DNA of 25,858 nt from a virus. The DNA lies in IMG/VR virus record IMGVR_UViG_3300020385_000051, positions 1 through 25,858 of that record; one strand, written 5' to 3'. A model generated the notes under the pieces. The model worked only from the letters and a program-made list of their open reading frames with translations, ran no database searches and was not told where the DNA came from. Shown here one piece after another: positions 21,607 through 25,858 of the stretch (positions are counted from its first letter, which is position 1; every line of letters starts with the position of its first letter). Made by a program: the position numbers and the translations under genes.

Positions 21607-21839
21607 CAGTAAGTACCTCCATCAATCGTTCCTGTTGACAGAGTTCCCGTAAAGGTTAACGCAGGGATCGTCACAGTTCCTGTAAAAGTAGGAGATGCTA
21701 TGTTAGCCTTAGTTGCATTGGCTGTAGCAATAGCGTTGAACTCAGTGTCAAACTCACTACCGCGAATTACTTTGCCACTATCTCCAGAAGGTAAACTGTC
21801 CTTAGCGGTAAAGTTTGTTGTCTTTGTATAATTGCTCAT
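21606..21839 (-). CDS. Short tail-fibre N-terminal-like protein
   Basis: A 77-residue protein. NYTKTTNFTAKDSLPSGDSGKVIRGSEFDTEF and the following FNAIATANATKANIASPTFTGTVTIP match the start of many phage fibre proteins: the virion-anchoring piece and the first beta repeats. Here the gene stops after two such repeats (FTGTVTIP, FTGTLSTG) where fibres usually continue for hundreds of residues. It may be an adaptor or remnant. It overlaps both neighbours by 1-4 bases, so it is a maintained part of the operon. Confidence 0.7.
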   Translation of the reverse strand: MSNYTKTTNFTAKDSLPSGDSGKVIRGSEFDTEFNAIATANATKANIASPTFTGTVTIPALTFTGTLSTGTIDGGTY

Positions 21840-23353
21840 ACTGTTTTACCCATTAATGCTAATACGTTAATTTCTTGGAGAGACAGTGCAAAGCCGTTTA
21901 TGTCGGCCTCCATGCCAATAGTTATCACACTTCCGTTTCCTGTGCCTGACACAGAACTTTTAGTGGTTAATTCTCCACCTGTATACTCACCTACACTAAA
22001 CTCATCTACGCCAAAAAACGCTGGTGTTCCGCTTCCTACAGTAAAGTTGTAGGTTTTAAAGGACGTTGAAAAGTCGTATGCCCACTTCATAAACACTGTA
22101 GCGCCAGAAGCACCAAAAATAGTAGGTCTGACTTTCTTTAGTAGTTTAATTTTTGAGGGATCACCAAACGTCAAGCCGGGGCTGTAGTACCTAAAGCGAT
22201 AAGTCGCTGCGTTGTCTAGGTAGCCCGCATAAGTACCAACACCGTCAGAAGTACCAACGTGCAACGTACCGTCTGTTTTACGCTCAAAACATTTATGACC
22301 AACAGAAGGCCAACGAGTAACCCTATAGGCTCCGTTTTCTAATGCACCTTTAAGATCAAAACAATAAACAGTTGATTGACCGGGAAAAGCAATTAGATAA
22401 AAAGAGTTTTCAGGGCTGTACACAGAAGCCGTAGGTTCACTTCTTACCTCAATTACTGCAATTAACTCTGTCTTAATATTTAAACTAAGATCAGACATAG
22501 GAAGAGATTTTTCTTGGATAGTACGCCCAAGACTTCTCAAACCTGAATTAGACATAAACAATACATCTGTACCAATGTGTTGTACAGAGTTTCTACAGAT
22601 GCAACCAACGCCTGCTATAGTGTCTTCTATTACCATACTAGCAGGACTAGAAGCTCCTGAATAAACAATAATACTGTGCTTACCAAAAACAATAAGTAAA
22701 TCGTTGTGAGCAGCTAATGCTCTTACTTCGTCGTATCCATCAGGCCATGCTTTAGCCACATCTATAGAACCACTGGAGCCACCAGTAAAATCTGCGCCGT
22801 CTAAAAGATCCGACCAGTAAATAGTTTGTGTGTCAGTTGCGTTGTCTACAATCCATAAACGACCATAAGCTGCTAGAGCTTCGTGACACTTTAAAGTTGC
22901 AGACGTAGCGTTACCTTTTACTGTACTAAATGTTCTTAATCCTGTAGCGTTGTCGTACACCAGAGGATCGTAGCCACGCTGAAAAAAGTACGCCTTGTCG
23001 TTAAAGTTTACAATCTTCCAGTTGTTAGCTGTAATCGTATATGATCCGGGCGTAGCATCAGTCAGGGTAGTAGTCCCTGTCATAATCTTGTTGTTACCTG
23101 CAGTAAATACTACCTCGTTACCTGCGTCATCATAAAAATAATGAACCTTGTGTACATGGTCAGAACCGAGAGCAGTCTTGTTTGTAGTAATTACAGAAAT
23201 ACCTTTACGCGCAGCAATACGACCACGCTTGTCAATAACAGCGTTATCCGCGATGTCTGCAAATGAATGGTCTTGTGCAATCGGAGAGTCTTCCGTATTG
23301 ACACCTTTAAATGCAGGAGCAACTAAATTAATACTTGTCAGGGGCTGTGCCAT
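21836..23353 (-). CDS. Tail tubular protein B-like / nozzle
   Basis: A 505-residue beta-rich protein, directly after the gp11-like gene. The N-terminal part SFADIADNAVIDKRGRIAARKGISVI (about 29-54) is the sort of start seen in podoviral nozzle proteins (T7 gp12, P22 gp10 type), followed by blade-like repeats (GRLWIVDNATDTQTIYWSDLLDG; NDLLIVFGKHSIIVYSG; LFMSNSGLRSLG). Shorter than T7 gp12 (794 aa), so some inserted domains are absent. It would form the lower tail tube. Confidence 0.78.
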   Translation of the reverse strand: MAQPLTSINLVAPAFKGVNTEDSPIAQDHSFADIADNAVIDKRGRIAARKGISVITTNKTALGSDHVHKVHYFYDDAGNEVVFTAGNNKIMTGTTTLTDATPGSYTITANNWKIVNFNDKAYFFQRGYDPLVYDNATGLRTFSTVKGNATSATLKCHEALAAYGRLWIVDNATDTQTIYWSDLLDGADFTGGSSGSIDVAKAWPDGYDEVRALAAHNDLLIVFGKHSIIVYSGASSPASMVIEDTIAGVGCICRNSVQHIGTDVLFMSNSGLRSLGRTIQEKSLPMSDLSLNIKTELIAVIEVRSEPTASVYSPENSFYLIAFPGQSTVYCFDLKGALENGAYRVTRWPSVGHKCFERKTDGTLHVGTSDGVGTYAGYLDNAATYRFRYYSPGLTFGDPSKIKLLKKVRPTIFGASGATVFMKWAYDFSTSFKTYNFTVGSGTPAFFGVDEFSVGEYTGGELTTKSSVSGTGNGSVITIGMEADINGFALSLQEINVLALMGKTV

Positions 23354-23362
23354 ACGTAGTCC

Positions 23363-24010
23363 TTACGGAGTGTACCAAATAGTTTCTTCTGGGTGCTTTT
23401 GAGCGTCCAAAGCAACTGCATCAGATAAATACTTGTCAGCAATAACAAAATATTCAGCCGCTGTTGTACCGCCTGTTTCGCCCCGTTCACGCGCCAGTAG
23501 AGCTATTGCCATGTGGATTACTGGTTCACTGGGTATAGCCAAGGTGTCTGTGTCAGCACTTAAAAGGTCATTACGCAACGTACACTTAAACTTTAAACTA
23601 TAAGAAGCATCTGGTGTTGGGTACACATCAATCTGTGTGTCACCATTGGAGTCTACACCGTTAAACGTGTAGTACTCAGGAGCGCCAGAAACAGGAGTAT
23701 TAATTAAGTACTGTTCATTAAACCATACTTGAGTCTGGTACTGCATTGTAATATTAGATGTATCGTTAATTGCGTTTAGTACTTTAACTTTATTTTGTGA
23801 TCCTGTTAATAAATAAGTGTAATCATCAGCAGCCGTTGTAATTGTAAGTGTAGTTCTTAACGCTGACCAATCCCACGCAGACTCTACAAGTTTTTTAGAA
23901 TCATTAACAAAATCACCTACCATTTTGCTATAGGTGTTAGCTGTTACGTTATCTACCTCATCTTCACGTAGGCGTCTAAGTACATTGTTTACTAAATTTA
24001 AATAAGTCAT
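23363..24010 (-). CDS. Tail tubular protein A-like / head-tail adaptor
   Basis: A 215-residue protein starting MTYLNLVNNVLRRLREDEV, with helices then a beta part (LRTTLTITTAADDYTYLLTG; YYTFNGVDSNGDTQIDVYPTPDASYSLKF) and helical end (EPVIHMAIALLARERGETGGTTAAEYFVIADKYLSDAVALD). This is the usual pattern of T7 gp11-type adaptors (196 aa in T7), which sit between portal and nozzle. The order adaptor then nozzle supports it. Confidence 0.8.
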   Translation of the reverse strand: MTYLNLVNNVLRRLREDEVDNVTANTYSKMVGDFVNDSKKLVESAWDWSALRTTLTITTAADDYTYLLTGSQNKVKVLNAINDTSNITMQYQTQVWFNEQYLINTPVSGAPEYYTFNGVDSNGDTQIDVYPTPDASYSLKFKCTLRNDLLSADTDTLAIPSEPVIHMAIALLARERGETGGTTAAEYFVIADKYLSDAVALDAQKHPEETIWYTP

Positions 24011-24690
24011 ACTTTGCTACCTGTCATCATTCCACCAATAACATCTGTTATAAGAAGGTTATTAAGTACTTTAACGTAATCTATTTGAGGAGCTTGAGGA
24101 ATTTGTGAAAATTGAGGCGCTGCATAATTAAGACTCATAGGAGTAGAAGGAGAAAAGTTATTTGTCCCCATGTTATTACCGCCCATCATTCCAGAAGAAC
24201 TTAAATTTTGGTCAACGCTTCCTAAACTTTCTTGGGTAGTAATAGGGGTGTTATCAGCTGTTACTACGTTATCAAATTCTCCAGTAGGCCCGCCGTAATA
24301 ATTATCAAAACTAGGAGCACCTTCAGGTAGAGGCTCTTGAGGGTCACCTTTAGTATTAACAAATCCCATAGTTCCGAGGTAAATCCAATCACCTTCTTCT
24401 CCAGTGTTAGGATTAAAAGTATACCTAACTCCCGGTTCACCTTGATAAATACCGTGACGGTTACGGGTTGTTCCTTCGTACTGAGGAGACTCGTCTACAA
24501 AACCCATTGTTCCAAGAAAACGAAATGTTCCTCGTTGTCCAGTGTTAGGGTTTACGTCATAAGTAACTCCGGGTTGTCCTGAGTAAAGCCCATTAGGAAG
24601 TTGAGTAACGCCCGGAATATTTGCGGGGTTGCCACCATACTTTTCATTTATATATAAAGGGCTATATGCCTTTTGTTCTTCAGGTGTCAT
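24007..24690 (-). CDS. Virion-region protein with internal 34-residue duplication
   Basis: A 227-residue protein, not recognised. Residues 33-66 and 79-112 are a clear repeat (20 of 34 identical) around YxGxPGVxYxxNPNTG and LGTMGFV. The rest is Asn/Ser/Met/Pro-rich and low in complexity, ending in a possible membrane-like helix (VKVLNNLLITDVIGGMM). It lies between the Thr/Asp-rich protein and the adaptor, with ATGA overlap to the adaptor. A virion decoration, or appendage role would fit the position, but this is a guess. Confidence 0.65.
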   Translation of the reverse strand: MTPEEQKAYSPLYINEKYGGNPANIPGVTQLPNGLYSGQPGVTYDVNPNTGQRGTFRFLGTMGFVDESPQYEGTTRNRHGIYQGEPGVRYTFNPNTGEEGDWIYLGTMGFVNTKGDPQEPLPEGAPSFDNYYGGPTGEFDNVVTADNTPITTQESLGSVDQNLSSSGMMGGNNMGTNNFSPSTPMSLNYAAPQFSQIPQAPQIDYVKVLNNLLITDVIGGMMTGSKV

Positions 24691-24692
24691 AA

Positions 24693-25858
24693 TTAAACAA
24701 TCCCGTCAAATAAATTTGTTTTTTGTGGAGGAGGGCTAAGACGGTCTTCAAGATTTAATAAACCTTGCGTCCAATCGCCTTGAAAAATTTCCAAAAGAGG
24801 AGGCACTGGTGGAGCATCATAACTAAGTAATTTTATGCTTCCTTTATAAGGGGAACGAGAAAGCATCCCTTCTTTTCCACTACCATCGCCGCTGCCTGTA
24901 CCATCACCGCCCTCGCCTTCTCCTGTACCGTCATCACCTTTACCGTCGCCATTTTCACCAGACTCACCCGACCCATCATTGCCGTCACCAGTTGTGTTCG
25001 GATCATCGCAATATTTATCGTAATAAATTTGACCAAACCCATATTCTTCTGGACGGCCTTCTGAACAAAGTTGATCTACAGAATCAGTTGGCGTTGTGTC
25101 TGAAGGAGTGTCAGTTGTATCTGTTGTTGCATCTGTTGTTGCATCTGTTGTTGCATCTGTTGTTGCATCTGTTGTTGCATCTGTTGTTGCATCTGTAGTT
25201 CCATCTGTAGTTGTATCTGTTGTTCCATCTGTTGTTGGAAGTGTTATGTTAGGCCAGCCAATAATATCTCTAGCGGGGTTATTAGTAACAATACACTCAC
25301 CGTCTTTTTTAACTCCTACATCTCCATTAGGCAGGCGGCAGGCGCTTCCATTGTCAGGATAATCTACAGTAGGTTCCTGAGTAGGGGTTGTTTCAGTTGT
25401 CGGGCCAGTTGCAGTACCATCCGCTGTGCTTTCAGTATCATCCCCTTGACCTTCGCCCTGATTATCACCACTAGTATCAGCATCATTGTTATTAGGGTTG
25501 TTTTCCCAAGGGTTAGAGTAAGTCCCATTATCCCAATCAATCTCTTGAGTTTGTCCGGTAGCAGAATTTTTAATAACCCAAACACCACTCTGGCCCCATA
25601 CCCCTGTACCAGAAACAACCACCCAGCCACCATACCCGTCTTCATCGTTCCATATGTCAGGGTTATTGTTAATCGGTACATCACCAGAGGGGCCAGTAAG
25701 AACAGGCCAGTTATTAGGATTTGAACCAGTGGGGCTACCACCTGAACTGCCAGAAGTATTAGATGGGGCGTCTGTTGTTGAGCTTGTGCTAGTTGAGGTA
25801 TCAGTAGAACTTGTATCGCTTGAAGTATCTGCGCTACTAGCACCACCACCACCCGCTT
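24693..25858 (-). CDS. Thr/Asp/Gly-rich low-complexity protein (5' end beyond window)
   Basis: The frame is open from the right edge to a stop at 24693, so the true start lies outside; a GTG at 25622 is in frame but not needed. At least 388 residues. From the edge: a Ser/Thr-rich stretch, a small domain with WNDEDGYGGWVVVSG and VWVIKNSATGQTQEIDWDNG, acid-rich linker, two cysteines (ACRLPNGDVGVKKDGECIV), TTDx repeats coded by a 12-bp tandem repeat, two more Cys (DQLCSEG, DKYCDD), a Gly/Asp/Glu-rich linker, and a Pro-rich end (SYDAPPVPPLLEIF). Not recognised; likely a virion surface or appendage protein with flexible linkers. Its place is upstream of the adaptor, where T7 has its capsid. Confidence 0.65.
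   Translation of the reverse strand, partial: AGGGGASSADTSSDTSSTDTSTSTSSTTDAPSNTSGSSGGSPTGSNPNNWPVLTGPSGDVPINNNPDIWNDEDGYGGWVVVSGTGVWGQSGVWVIKNSATGQTQEIDWDNGTYSNPWENNPNNNDADTSGDNQGEGQGDDTESTADGTATGPTTETTPTQEPTVDYPDNGSACRLPNGDVGVKKDGECIVTNNPARDIIGWPNITLPTTDGTTDTTTDGTTDATTDATTDATTDATTDATTDATTDTTDTPSDTTPTDSVDQLCSEGRPEEYGFGQIYYDKYCDDPNTTGDGNDGSGESGENGDGKGDDGTGEGEGGDGTGSGDGSGKEGMLSRSPYKGSIKLLSYDAPPVPPLLEIFQGDWTQGLLNLEDRLSPPPQKTNLFDGIV
25120..25239. repeat. 12-bp tandem repeat, ten units
   Basis: TCTGTTGTTGCA is repeated six times perfectly (25120-25191), followed by four units with one to three changes. On the minus strand it encodes T-T-D-A/G/T. The unit is a multiple of three, so copy-number change keeps the frame. 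Confidence 0.9.

Noticed and set aside
25120-25239. CRISPR-like array
   Set aside because: Units are contiguous 12-bp coding repeats without spacers.
25096-25362. Plus-strand open frame with ASVV repeats
   Set aside because: It is the complement of the 12-bp tandem repeat, which keeps all frames open; the gene lies on the minus strand.
25364-25852. Second minus-strand frame of 162 codons near the right edge
   Set aside because: It is a shadow of the Thr/Gly-rich gene; the frame reading through to 24693 has the consistent domain and cysteine pattern.
1-25858. tRNA, rRNA, integrase or insertion sequences
   Set aside because: None recognised on either strand by eye; no sign of a lysogeny module in this window.

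Overview
The window looks like part of a lytic, podovirus-type bacteriophage genome with a T7-like gene set. Diagnostic parts are a T7 gp4-type primase-helicase, a family A DNA polymerase of T7 gp5 type, a gp2.5-like ssDNA-binding protein, a flap/5'-3' exonuclease, a gp3-type endonuclease I, gp11/gp12-like tail tube proteins, and the first 47 codons of a terminase large subunit. A B12-dependent ribonucleotide reductase, a phage metallophosphoesterase and a DUF3310 protein recall marine podoviruses of the cobavirus/SIO1/HMO-2011 type (Zobellviridae-like), but I cannot fix the taxon or host by eye. No phage RNA polymerase is visible here, and several promoters match bacterial sigma70 consensus, so host RNA polymerase is probably used.

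Layout: (1) 1-2077, minus strand: terminase small subunit candidate, lytic transglycosylase, long lipoprotein, 34-residue membrane protein, start of terL (runs off the left edge). (2) 2078-2546: divergent intergenic region with a late promoter firing left, an early promoter firing right, and several repeat families; candidate control region or origin. (3) 2547-6477, plus strand: small early genes, mostly unknown, including three Cys-rich proteins and a stand-alone sigma region-4-like HTH protein. (4) 6569-15121, plus strand: replication and nucleotide module in tightly overlapping genes. (5) 15122-15176: long hairpin where the two operons converge. (6) 15158-25858, minus strand: tail and internal virion genes in reverse order (head side at the right edge).

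If the genome is circular or permuted, the minus-strand genes at both edges would belong to one late operon. It would start near 2148, run left through terL and the unseen portal and capsid genes, re-enter at the right edge and end at 15158. The early operon would start near 2490 and end at 15121. The genome would then be two opposed operons sharing one start region and one end hairpin.

The most unusual signal is a repeated palindrome, TTTTAACT-SS-AGTTAAAA (SS = GG, CC or GC), present seven times and only in the early half. Four copies sit immediately before start codons, where the central GGAG is also the ribosome binding site. Two lie inside replication genes, and one sits in the loop of the convergent hairpin. 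Two leader copies lie about 35-38 nt after predicted start sites of near-consensus promoters, and one overlaps the U-tract of an intrinsic terminator. This suggests a phage-wide operator ('stoperator'-like) or an RNA hairpin regulon controlling early expression. A second point of interest is the sigma4-like protein, followed by two promoters that share a non-consensus -35 (TAGCAC, 17 bp, TATAAT).
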